Assembly: GCF_006335005.1 (NCBI RefSeq)
Contig: NZ_VDMP01000026.1
Location: 23,793-68,884, forward strand
Reading direction: 5' to 3'
Source: Nocardioides albidus
GTDB lineage: Bacteria; Actinomycetota; Actinomycetes; Propionibacteriales; Nocardioidaceae
Length of the DNA: 45,092 bases
The position numbers were made by a program, and so were the translations under genes. Within the stretch, counting starts at the first letter, position 1. Every line of letters begins with the position of its first letter. The notes beneath the pieces are model-generated. The model searched no databases. It was not told the DNA's origin and saw nothing but the letters and a program-made list of their open reading frames with translations. Shown here piece after piece: positions 31,244 to 40,445 of the stretch.

Positions 31244-31375
31244 ATGAGCGACAAGTCGCCGCGCCAGAGCATGACCAAGAAGACCGGGAAGTCGATCAAG
31301 GAGAAGCGCGCCGACAAGCGCAAGGCCTCCGAGGAGACGTTCACCGAACAGGTCCATCCGGGCAAGAAGAAGTGA
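31244..31375 (+). CDS. Lysine-rich 43-aa protein ahead of the Ald/PNT-like gene
   Basis: MSDKSPRQSMTKK, then KSIKEKRADKRKASEE, then VHPGKKK: about a third of the residues are Lys or Arg, with no hydrophobic core, so it is probably disordered and may bind nucleic acid or an acidic partner. AGAGAGAA lies 6 nt before ATG 31244. The stop overlaps the next gene by GTGA. Short proteins of this kind are common and uncharacterised in actinobacteria. Function unknown. Confidence 0.7.
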   Translation: MSDKSPRQSMTKKTGKSIKEKRADKRKASEETFTEQVHPGKKK

Positions 31376-32514
31376 CGGCCCTCGGGCTGGGCGTCATCGG
31401 CTCCTCCGCCAAGGAGAACGAGCACCGCCTGCCCCTCCACCCGGACCACCTCCCGCACCTCGATCCCGACGTCCGGGCGCGGATCACCCTCGAGCACGGG
31501 TACGCCGCGCGGTTCGGCGTCGACGACGCCGCCCTCGCTCCGCATATCGCCGGGTTCGCCTCGCGCCAGGAGCTGCTGGCCGACTCCGACGTCGTCCTGC
31601 TGCCCAAGCCGCAGCACTCCGATGTCGCCGCGATGGGTCCGGGTCAGGTGCTGTGGGGCTGGCCGCACTGCGTCCAGGACACCGAGCTCACCCAGCTCGC
31701 GATCGACCGTGAGCTCACCCTGATCGCCTTCGAGGCGATGAACCACTGGACGCGCGACGGCGGCTTCGGCCTGCACGTGTTCCACAAGAACAACGAGCTG
31801 GCCGGCTACTGCTCGGTCATCCACGCCCTCCAGTTGGCCGGACTGACCGGCGACTACGGTCGTCGGCTGAGCGCGGTGGTCATCGGCTTCGGCGCCACCG
31901 CCCGCGGCGCGGTCACCGCGCTGAACGCCCACGGTGTGCACGAGGTCGCGGTCCTGACCAACCGAGGGGTGGCCGCCGTCGGCTCCCCGATCCACTCGGT
32001 GCGGATCCGTCACTTCGAGCACGACCCGGACGGCGGGCAGCCCAGCGACGTCATCACCGAGCGCGGCCGCGAGCCGCTGCCGGCGTACCTCGCCGAGAAC
32101 GACATCGTCGTCAACTGCACCCTTCAGGACACCGCCGCGCCGCTGGTCTACCTGCGCGAGGAGGACCTCGCCGCGTTCCGACCCGGCAGCCTGGTCGTCG
32201 ACGTGTCGTGCGACCTCGGCATGGGCTTCACCTTCGCCCGGCCGACCAGCTTCGAGGACCCGACCTTCGTCGTCGGGAACAACGTCCTCTACTACGGCGT
32301 GGACCACACGCCGTCGTACCTGTGGAACTCGGCGACCTGGGAGAACAGCAACGCCCTCATCCCCTTCCTGCGCTCGGTGCTCGAGGGTGGCGCCGCGTGG
32401 GACGCCGACGAGACGCTCAGCCGGGCGATCGAGATCCGCGACGGGCGGGTGGTCAACCCGGCGATCCTGGCGTTCCAGGGGCGCGAGGCGGAGCCGCCGT
32501 ACCGGGTGGCGTGA
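31372..32514 (+). CDS. Ald/PNT-superfamily NAD-dependent dehydrogenase, possibly N5-(carboxyethyl)ornithine synthase-like, 380 aa
   Basis: Begins GLGVIGSSAKENEHRLPLHPDHL, the alanine-dehydrogenase/PNT N-terminal pattern K-E-x-E-x-R, then LEHGYAARFGVDD. The Rossmann part reads LSAVVIGFGATARGAVTALNAHGVHEVAVLTNR, with G-x-G-x-x-A. VVDVSCDLGMGFTFARPTSF and YYGVDHTPSYLWNSATWENS are also conserved-looking. Proteins of this length and start are often called N5-(carboxyethyl)ornithine synthase; the substrate is not decided by the motifs seen here. GTG 31372 overlaps the small Lys-rich gene (GTGA). A 40-bp repeat follows 28 bp after the stop. Confidence 0.7.
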   Translation: MTALGLGVIGSSAKENEHRLPLHPDHLPHLDPDVRARITLEHGYAARFGVDDAALAPHIAGFASRQELLADSDVVLLPKPQHSDVAAMGPGQVLWGWPHCVQDTELTQLAIDRELTLIAFEAMNHWTRDGGFGLHVFHKNNELAGYCSVIHALQLAGLTGDYGRRLSAVVIGFGATARGAVTALNAHGVHEVAVLTNRGVAAVGSPIHSVRIRHFEHDPDGGQPSDVITERGREPLPAYLAENDIVVNCTLQDTAAPLVYLREEDLAAFRPGSLVVDVSCDLGMGFTFARPTSFEDPTFVVGNNVLYYGVDHTPSYLWNSATWENSNALIPFLRSVLEGGAAWDADETLSRAIEIRDGRVVNPAILAFQGREAEPPYRVA

Positions 32515-32542
32515 GGCTCCGGCCCCGGCCCGCGCTGCGGAC

Positions 32543-32582
32543 GTCATACGAACGGTGGGCTACAGCCCTCGGTTCGTATGAC
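32543..32582 (+). repeat. 40-bp palindrome-ended repeat, copy 6 (with extended perfect arms)
   Basis: Same ends as the other copies, but here the arms are longer: GGACGTCATACGAAC (32539-32553) is the exact reverse complement of 32572-32586. Inside, GGGCT-AC-AGCCC makes a second hairpin. It lies between the Ald/PNT-like and YyaL-type genes. Confidence 0.9.
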
Positions 32583-32646
32583 GTCCCGGCGCCGGCGCCG
32601 GCGCGGTGCGCCGCGCGAGCGGCACGGATTCCGACGGACCCTGCGC

Positions 32647-32652
32647 GATGAT
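32647..32652 (+). promoter_or_regulatory. -10 box (GATGAT) that sets the YyaL-type start
   Basis: Hexamer with A2 and T6, 7 nt before GTG 32660. It argues against the ATG codons at 32648 and 32651, which lie inside or beside it. Confidence 0.4.
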
Positions 32653-32659
32653 GGACGGC

Positions 32660-34653
<1,994 letters not shown>

Positions 34654-34657
<4 letters not shown>

Positions 34658-35541
34658 CGCCCTGGACCTCCCTGCGGCCCGAGCCGGGACGCTTCCACGA
34701 CGAGGGCTCGGAGGATCCGCCGCGGATCGTGCTCGAGCGGGTCGAGGTCGGCGACCTGCAGCGCCGCACGGAGCGGTTCAAGATGATGCGCCGCATCGCC
34801 TACCGCGACCGGGAGTACGGCGACCTCCTGGTGCCCGCCGACCCGGCGTCCTTCGAGACCGACCTGACCTCGGTCCCGACGATCTTCACCTGGCTGGTGC
34901 CGCGCACCGGCCGCCACCTCCCGCCGGCGCTGCTCCACGACGGCCTGGTCCACGGGGCGCACGAGCAGCCGACGTACCTCTCCGTCGAGGGCCACCTCCT
35001 CGACCGCGTCGACGCCGACCGGGTGTTCCGCGCGGCGATGCGCGACACCGACACCGGCCCGGTCCGCAGCTGGCTGATCTGGTCGGCCGTGACGCTCTCG
35101 ACCATCTGGCACGGCTCGGCGTCGTGGAGCCGTGCGCAGCACCTGCGCTACCGGATCCCCGCGGCCGCCAGCGTGCTGGTGATCGCGGTCCTCGGCGTGC
35201 TCGCCACCCTCGACCTGGTCGACGTCGTCGACGGGGTCCCGTGGATGGGCAGCCGCTCGGTCCTCATGGAGCTGCTGGGCGGGTTGGCCGGCGCGGTCGT
35301 CATCCCCTTCCTCCTCGGCCTGACGTGGGGCAGGTTCGCGATCGCCGGCGTGGTCAGCGGGATCGCGCTCGCCGTGCTCCTCCACGTCACGGTGGCGCTG
35401 GCCCTGATCACCCTCGGCTACCAGGCGGCGGAGTGGGTGGCGCGGCGCCGGCCGATCGCCGCGATCGTCGCCGCCGGCGTTGTGATCGCCGCCCATGTGG
35501 TGCTCGTCGTCTTGTTCCTGGGCCCATTCCGCTCGAAGTGA
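34654..35541 (+). CDS. DUF1353 protein fused to a multi-pass membrane part, 295 aa
   Basis: Residues about 30-150 carry DUF1353 ([64 protein letters not shown]). Residues 165-295 hold about four membrane helices ([76 protein letters not shown]). DUF1353 is known mainly from phage and bacterial proteins of unclear role; the membrane fusion is less common. Overlaps the YyaL-type gene by GTGA, so the two are coupled. Confidence 0.75.
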
Positions 35542-35549
35542 CCGCGCAG

Positions 35550-35555
35550 TAGGTT
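35550..35555 (+). promoter_or_regulatory. -10 box (TAGGTT), leaderless
   Basis: TANNNT hexamer 6 nt before GTG 35562; no Shine-Dalgarno. Confidence 0.5.
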
Positions 35556-35561
35556 CGGCGT

Positions 35562-37052
35562 GTGACCAGCACCGACGCCGCTCCCACCTCGACGCAGACC
35601 TTCACCTCGCTCGACCCGGCGAGCGGTGAGGTCGTCGGCACCCATCCGATCCACTCCGCCGCCGATGTGGCGGCCGCGGTCGCGACCGCCCGCAAGCAGG
35701 CCGAGTGGTGGCAGGCCCTCGGCTACGACGGTCGCAAGAAGGCGCTGGTCCGCTGGCGCAAGCTGATCGCGCGGCGGATGGAGGAGCTCGCCGCCCTCAT
35801 GGCGCGCGAGACCGGCAAGCCCGCAGGAGACGCCCTGCTCGAGACCGCGCTGGCGATCGACCACCTCGCGTGGGCCGCCAGCCACGCCGAGAAGGTGCTC
35901 AAGCGGCGCAGCGTCGCGCCCGGCCTGCTGATGGTCAACCAGGCCGCCAGCGTCGAGTACCGCCCGCTCGGTGTCGTCGGCGTCATCGGCCCCTGGAACT
36001 ACCCCGTCTTCACGCCGATGGGCTCGATCGCCTACGCCCTCGCGGCCGGCAACGCCGTCGTCTTCAAGCCCTCCGAATTCACCCCCGGCGTCGGCGAGTG
36101 GCTGGCCGCGACCTTCCGCGAGGCGATCGGCCGTCCCGTGCTCCAGGTCGTGACCGGGTACGGCGAGACCGGGGCCGCGCTCACGACCGCCGGCGTCGAC
36201 AAGGTGGCGTTCACCGGATCGACCGCCACCGGCAAGCGGGTCATGGCGGCCTGCGCGCAGACCCTCACCCCGGTCGTCATCGAGGCCGGCGGCAAGGACG
36301 CGCTCCTCGTCGCCGACGACGCCGACGTGGCGGAGGCGGCCGACGCCGCCCTGTGGGGCGCGGCGGCCAACGCGGGCCAGACCTGTGCCGGGGTCGAGCG
36401 GGTCTACGTCCACGAGCGGGTCTACGACCAGTTCCTCGACGAGCTCGTCGCCCGGGCCGAGAGGCTCGAGGCCCGTCCCGGCGGCCAGGTCGGGCCGATC
36501 ACCATGCCCTCCCAGGTCGAGATCATCCGCCGTCACGTGGACGACGCCCTCGCCCGCGGCGGCCGCGCGCTGGTGGGCGGTCCCGTCCCGGAGGGGGCCC
36601 GGTTCGTGCAGCCGACCGTGCTGGTCGACGTACCCGAGGACTCGGCGGCCGTGCAGGAGGAGACCTTCGGCCCCACCGTGACCGTCACCCGCGTCAAGGA
36701 CATGGACGAGGCGATCGAGCGCGCCAACGGCACCCGCTACGCGCTCGGCTCGACCGTCTTCTCCAAGGACCAGGGCATGGCGATCGCGCAGCGCCTGCGC
36801 GCGGGGATGACCGCCATCAACGGCGTCATCTCCTTCGCCGCCATCCCGACCCTGCCGTTCGGCGGCGTCGGCGACTCCGGCTTCGGGCGGATCCACGGCC
36901 CCGACGGGCTGCGCGAGTTCACCTACCCGCACGCGATCGCCCGGCAGCGGTTCAAGCCGGCGATCGCGCTCACCACCTTCCGGCGCACCGCCAAGGAGGA
37001 GCAGCAGCTCACGAAGGTCGTGCGCGGGCTGTACGGGCGCGGGAAGCGGTAG
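35562..37052 (+). CDS. NAD(P)-dependent aldehyde dehydrogenase, 496 aa
   Basis: ALDH superfamily with the full set of motifs: cofactor region GVIGPWNYPVFTPMGSIAYALAAGNAVVFKPSE, FTGSTATGKRVM, general base Glu241 (VIEAGGKD), nucleophile Cys275 (AANAGQTCAG), and QEETFGPTVTVTRV, with LPFGGVGDSGFGRIHGPDGLREF near the end. It resembles actinobacterial succinate-semialdehyde or related fatty/aromatic aldehyde dehydrogenases; the substrate cannot be fixed. The last 44 bp overlap the convergent EamA gene. Confidence 0.9.
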   Translation: MTSTDAAPTSTQTFTSLDPASGEVVGTHPIHSAADVAAAVATARKQAEWWQALGYDGRKKALVRWRKLIARRMEELAALMARETGKPAGDALLETALAIDHLAWAASHAEKVLKRRSVAPGLLMVNQAASVEYRPLGVVGVIGPWNYPVFTPMGSIAYALAAGNAVVFKPSEFTPGVGEWLAATFREAIGRPVLQVVTGYGETGAALTTAGVDKVAFTGSTATGKRVMAACAQTLTPVVIEAGGKDALLVADDADVAEAADAALWGAAANAGQTCAGVERVYVHERVYDQFLDELVARAERLEARPGGQVGPITMPSQVEIIRRHVDDALARGGRALVGGPVPEGARFVQPTVLVDVPEDSAAVQEETFGPTVTVTRVKDMDEAIERANGTRYALGSTVFSKDQGMAIAQRLRAGMTAINGVISFAAIPTLPFGGVGDSGFGRIHGPDGLREFTYPHAIARQRFKPAIALTTFRRTAKEEQQLTKVVRGLYGRGKR

Positions 37053-37944
37053 CCCCTCCCGCGCACGCGACGACCGCGAGCCCGCCGAGCACGGTCGCCC
37101 CGGTGATCTGCTCGCCGAGCAGGAGCCCGGCCCAGGCGATGCTCAGCACCGGCTGGGAGAGCTGGGTCTGGCTGACCTGCGCCATCGGCCCGATCGCGAG
37201 GCCGCGGTACCACGCGAAGAAGCCGAGGAACATGCTGATGCAGGCCAGGTAGGCGAAGCAGAGCCACTGCACCGGCGTCCCGGACGGCGGCGCCTCGGCG
37301 AGGCTCACCGCGGTGAGCGCCGCCATCGCGGGCGCCGCGAGCACCAGCGCCCAGGAGATCGTCTGCCACGAGCCGAGCTCGCGCGAGATCAGCCCGCCCT
37401 CGGCGTACCCGAGCGCGCACAGGACGACCCCGACCAGCAGGAGCAGGTCGGCGCGCTCCAGGTGCGCGGCGCCGCCGCCGTGCAGGACGGCGAACCCGAC
37501 CGCCGCGGTCGCGCCGAGCGCGGCGAACACCCAGAACGCCGGCACCGGGCGCTCGCCGGTGCGCAGCACCGCGAACACGGCGGTGACCGCCGGGAGCATC
37601 GCGATGACCACGGCGCCGTGGCTGGCCGGCACCTCGGTCAGGGCGTACGACGTCAGCAGCGGGAACCCGGCGACGACCCCGCCGGCGACGATCGCCAGAC
37701 GCAGCCACTGGCGGCCGCGGGGGAGGCGCTGCCGGGTCACGGCGAGCGCTCCGGCGGCGAGGGCCGCGGCGACGACGGCACGCCCGGCGCCGATGAACAG
37801 CGGGTCCAGGCCACCGAGGGCGAGCCGGGTGAGCGGGACGGTGAGGGAGAAGGCGGCGACGCCGAGCATCCCCCAAGCCAGACCCGCCGGGAGGAGGGAT
37901 AGCAGGTCCCGCCGCGGGACGATAGCGCTACTCTGTGCTGACAT
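37009..37944 (-). CDS. EamA/DMT family transporter, start codon overlapping the divergent MocR gene, 311 aa
   Basis: About ten membrane helices in two EamA halves: LPAGLAWGMLGVAAFSLTVPLTRLAL opens the first and WALVLAAPAMAALTAVSL the second. The family motif near the end is VLSIAWAGLLLGEQITGATVLGGLAVV. EamA proteins export metabolites, mostly amino acids or small organics. The ATG (37942-37944, minus strand) shares two bases with the MocR ATG on the other strand. A MocR regulator divergent from an EamA gene suggests control by a PLP-linked amine or amino acid (inference). Overlaps the ALDH gene by 44 bp at the 3' end. Confidence 0.85.
   Translation of the reverse strand: MSAQSSAIVPRRDLLSLLPAGLAWGMLGVAAFSLTVPLTRLALGGLDPLFIGAGRAVVAAALAAGALAVTRQRLPRGRQWLRLAIVAGGVVAGFPLLTSYALTEVPASHGAVVIAMLPAVTAVFAVLRTGERPVPAFWVFAALGATAAVGFAVLHGGGAAHLERADLLLLVGVVLCALGYAEGGLISRELGSWQTISWALVLAAPAMAALTAVSLAEAPPSGTPVQWLCFAYLACISMFLGFFAWYRGLAIGPMAQVSQTQLSQPVLSIAWAGLLLGEQITGATVLGGLAVVACAGGATASRARTARARPS
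37929..37934 (+). promoter_or_regulatory. -10 box (TACTCT) of the MocR gene, inside the EamA gene
   Basis: TANNNT hexamer 8 nt before ATG 37943. It lies in codons 4-6 of the EamA gene. Confidence 0.4.
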
Positions 37945-39355
37945 GAGCAACGATAGCAGTGCCCGGATCGCCGCGGCCCTGCGCGCCTGGATCCGGGACG
38001 CGGCCGCCGGCGCGCAACTGCCCTCCTCCCGCCGGCTCGTCACCGAGTACGGCGCCAGCCCGGTCACCGTGCAGAAGGCGCTGCGCCGGCTGGTGGCCGA
38101 GGGGCTCGTGGAGAGCCGGCCGGGCGTCGGCACGTTCGTGCGGGCGGTCCGCCCGGTGCGGGGAGCGGACTTCGGCTGGCAGACCTCCGCGCTGCGCACC
38201 CCGCGCGCCGACCTGGCGCGGCTCGCCGGACCGTTGCAGACCCCGCCGCCGGACGCCCAGGCGCTGCACGCGGGCTATCCCGGGCCCGACCTGCTGCCCG
38301 AGCGGCTGGTGCGCGCGGCGCTCGGCCGCGCCGCCCGCGGAGCCGCCGCCACCGCGCGTCCGCCGGCCGCGGGCCTGGCCGAGCTGCGCGCTTGGTTCGC
38401 CACCGAGCTGGCCGAGGCGACCCCGGCTCAGCTGAGCGCGGTGAGCGCCAACGACGTCATCGTCGCGCCCGGCTCCCAGAGCGCGCTGGCCTCGATCTTC
38501 CGCGGCCTGGTCGCGCCCGGGCAGCCGCTGCTCATCGAGTCGCCGACCTACTGGGGCGCGATCCAGGCCGCCCGCCAGGCCGGCGTGGAGCTCGTCCCCG
38601 TCCGCAGCGGCGCCGACGGTCCTGACCCCGCCGACGTCGACCGCGCGCTGCGCGAGACCGGCGCCCGCGCCCTCTACGCCCAGCCCAGCTTCGCCAACCC
38701 GACCGGGGCGCACTGGAGCGTCGAGCGCGGGGAGGCGGTGCTCGACGTGGTGCGCTCCCACGGGGCCTTCCTCGTCGAGGACGACTGGGCGCACGACTTC
38801 GGCATCGACGCCGACGTCCGCCCGCTGGCCGCCCACGACAGCGCGGGCCACGTCGTCTACCTCCGCTCGCTCACCAAGAGCGTCTCGCCGGCGATCCGGG
38901 TCGCCGCCGTGATCGCCCGCGGCCCGGCCCGCGACCGCATCCTCGGCGATCGCGCCGCCGAGTCGATGTACGTCAGCGGACTGCTCCAACAGGCCGCCCT
39001 CGAGGTCGTCAGCGACCCCGGCTGGCGCACCCACCTGCGCCGACTGCGGGTCCAGCTGCGTGAGCGCCGCGACCTGCTCGTCGCCGCGGTCCGCGACCAC
39101 GCGCCCTCGCTCGCCCTGGAGGTGGTGCCGCCGGGCGGCCTGCACCTGTGGGCCCGGCTGCCGGACGGCACCGACACCGAGCGGCTGGTGCGCGACTGCG
39201 CGGCCGACGGCGTCTGGGTGGCCGGGGGCGACGAGTGGTTCCCGGCCGAGCCCGCGGCGCCGTACGTCCGGCTCACCTTCATCGGACCCGAGCCCGGCGG
39301 GTACGCCGCCGCGACGCAGGTCGTCGAGCGCGCGATCGGACGGCAGCACGCCTGA
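37943..39355 (+). CDS. MocR-type regulator (GntR HTH fused to a PLP aminotransferase fold), 470 aa
   Basis: Residues 5-70 form a GntR winged helix ([41 protein letters not shown]). Residues 95-465 form a fold-type I aminotransferase domain with SPTYWGAIQAARQAGVELV, FANPTGAHW, the Asp of VEDDWAHDF, the PLP Lys312 in LRSLTKSVSPAIRVA, and PPGGLHLWARLP. Such proteins use PLP as effector or ligand sensor. It is divergent from an EamA transporter with overlapping start codons; its likely target is that promoter and its own (inference). Length is typical of the family. Confidence 0.9.
   Translation: MSNDSSARIAAALRAWIRDAAAGAQLPSSRRLVTEYGASPVTVQKALRRLVAEGLVESRPGVGTFVRAVRPVRGADFGWQTSALRTPRADLARLAGPLQTPPPDAQALHAGYPGPDLLPERLVRAALGRAARGAAATARPPAAGLAELRAWFATELAEATPAQLSAVSANDVIVAPGSQSALASIFRGLVAPGQPLLIESPTYWGAIQAARQAGVELVPVRSGADGPDPADVDRALRETGARALYAQPSFANPTGAHWSVERGEAVLDVVRSHGAFLVEDDWAHDFGIDADVRPLAAHDSAGHVVYLRSLTKSVSPAIRVAAVIARGPARDRILGDRAAESMYVSGLLQQAALEVVSDPGWRTHLRRLRVQLRERRDLLVAAVRDHAPSLALEVVPPGGLHLWARLPDGTDTERLVRDCAADGVWVAGGDEWFPAEPAAPYVRLTFIGPEPGGYAAATQVVERAIGRQHA
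37950..37955 (-). promoter_or_regulatory. -10 box (TATCGT) of the EamA gene, inside the MocR gene
   Basis: Minus-strand TANNNT hexamer 5 nt before the EamA ATG. It coincides with the second direct repeat, so a bound regulator would block it. Confidence 0.4.
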
Positions 39356-39405
39356 GCGCCGGGCACCGGCTTCGCCGCCGAGAGGTGCGGCTGGAGGCTC
39401 GGGCC

Positions 39406-40134
39406 TCAGCTCGCCGGCGACGACCCGCGGTCGTGGTTGAGGACCGCGATCTTCTGCCAGATCTTGCGCTCCAGCGAGACGGTGAGGGTCTCGATCGTGC
39501 TGACCGTGTCGAGGACGACCGGGTCGCGCGACGCCTCGGCGCACAGGGCCGCGGTCTTGCCGACCAGGCTCAGCAGCTCCGAGCAGTAGTCGAGGTAGTT
39601 CTCGAGCTCGTCCGGGCCGAGGTCCATGCTGACGCTGGCGTCCGTGCGCCGGAAGCTCGAGCGCAGCCGCTCGGGATCCTTGGTCAGCTGGTGCATGTCG
39701 ATGATGTGGGCCAGCGAGCGCAGCCGGTGCAGGAGCTCGAGCAGGCTGGAGCGCTGCAGCCGCTCGGGCACCGAGTAGAGGAACCAGATCGCCAGCGCCG
39801 CGAACACCAGGTCGTTGACCGCGCTCTCCAGCAGCGGGATCCAGGCCAGGCCGTCGTCGGGCGCGTCCTCGAGCGCGGCGCGGACCGCGAGCACCAGCAC
39901 CGTGGCGGTGATCGCGACGATCGCGACGATCGCGACCCGGGACAGCGGCCGCAGCCACGACCGGCGCCCGCGCACCGTGGCCGTCGATGACCCGACCGTC
40001 TCCACGAGCGCGGCGAGTTCGCCGACGACCCGGTGCAGTCCACGGCCGGGGAACCGCGCGCCGATGCGCTCCTCGAGGCGCCGAACGGTGGCCAGCACCG
40101 GCGCGACCTGAACCTTCTCCAGCGGCGAGGACAC
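39406..40134 (-). CDS. Membrane protein with two central helices, 242 aa
   Basis: Not recognised as a named family. Residues 1-60 are helical and cytoplasmic (VLATVRRLEERIGARF). Two membrane helices follow (VAIVAIVAITATVLVLAVRAAL, about 67-88; VNDLVFAALAIWFLYSV, about 105-121). The C-terminal part is helical with many Leu (LLELLHRLRSLAHIIDMHQLTKDPERL, SELLSLVGKTAALCAEAS). It could be a membrane-anchored signalling or scaffold protein. GTG 40134 lies 6 nt after TAGGCT. It converges with the MocR gene, 50 bp apart. Confidence 0.7.
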   Translation of the reverse strand: MSSPLEKVQVAPVLATVRRLEERIGARFPGRGLHRVVGELAALVETVGSSTATVRGRRSWLRPLSRVAIVAIVAITATVLVLAVRAALEDAPDDGLAWIPLLESAVNDLVFAALAIWFLYSVPERLQRSSLLELLHRLRSLAHIIDMHQLTKDPERLRSSFRRTDASVSMDLGPDELENYLDYCSELLSLVGKTAALCAEASRDPVVLDTVSTIETLTVSLERKIWQKIAVLNHDRGSSPAS

Positions 40135-40140
40135 GGCCGC

Positions 40141-40146
40141 AGCCTA
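40141..40146 (-). promoter_or_regulatory. -10 box (TAGGCT) built on a possible stop codon
   Basis: Minus-strand TANNNT hexamer 6 nt before GTG 40134. Its TAG is also the stop of the small reading frame at 40144-40344. Confidence 0.45.
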
Positions 40147-40344
40147 CGGCCGGGCCGGCGCCGGCCGTGCGCTCTCCAGCGCAGCACCGCCAGCCCGGGC
40201 GCTGACCCGAAGGCGTCGTCGGCCGAGCGCCTCGCTCCACCGGTCGCGCAGGGCGGCCGCCTCGGTGAACCTTCCGAGCCGCACCTTCAGCGACACCTCG
40301 AAGGCCGAGACGTCCGACACGAAGCGGCGCGGCGCCTCGCGCAT
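40144..40344 (-). CDS. Possible 66-aa protein in the gap before rlmC
   Basis: A short frame with an unforced amino-acid mix (FVSDVSAFEVSLKVRLGRFTEAAALRDRWSEAL, then RRRLRVSARAGG) and a low-complexity Pro/Ala end. GACTGT lies 8 nt before ATG 40344 on the minus strand. It could be a small gene leading into the membrane-protein gene, or a chance frame or remnant. Otherwise the 311-bp gap at 40135-40445 holds only a 13-bp palindrome and the rlmC promoter. Confidence 0.4.
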   Translation of the reverse strand: MREAPRRFVSDVSAFEVSLKVRLGRFTEAAALRDRWSEALGRRRLRVSARAGGAALESARPAPARP

Positions 40345-40369
40345 GCACGTTGACAGTCGTCATGGACCA

Positions 40370-40382
40370 AGTCCAGTGGACT
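40370..40382. promoter_or_regulatory. Palindrome AGTCCA-G-TGGACT upstream of rlmC
   Basis: Perfect 6-bp arms with a single central base, about 25 bp upstream of the small frame and 64 bp before the rlmC start. Possible operator; no regulator is identified. Confidence 0.35.
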
Positions 40383-40433
40383 GACCGACGCTGGGCCGGC
40401 TGCGACGAGTGCTGCTGCCGCGGACGTCCGCCC

Positions 40434-40439
40434 TACGAT
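40434..40439 (+). promoter_or_regulatory. -10 box (TACGAT) of rlmC, leaderless
   Basis: TANNNT hexamer 6 nt before ATG 40446; no Shine-Dalgarno. Confidence 0.55.
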
Positions 40440-40445
40440 GAGCCC

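Larger units (their letters stand above)
37919..37957. promoter_or_regulatory. Direct-repeat operator candidate (ACGATAGC x2) around the shared start codons
   Basis: ACGATAGC occurs at 37919-37926 and again at 37950-37957, 31 bp apart in the same orientation, straddling both start codons. MocR-type regulators such as GabR bind spaced direct repeats, so this fits autoregulation and control of EamA. Confidence 0.5.

Noticed and set aside
40350..40445. Longer N-terminus for rlmC starting at GTG 40350
   Set aside because: The extension has no similarity to the RlmC family, which begins directly at the Cys cluster, and it would run through the TACGAT -10 box.
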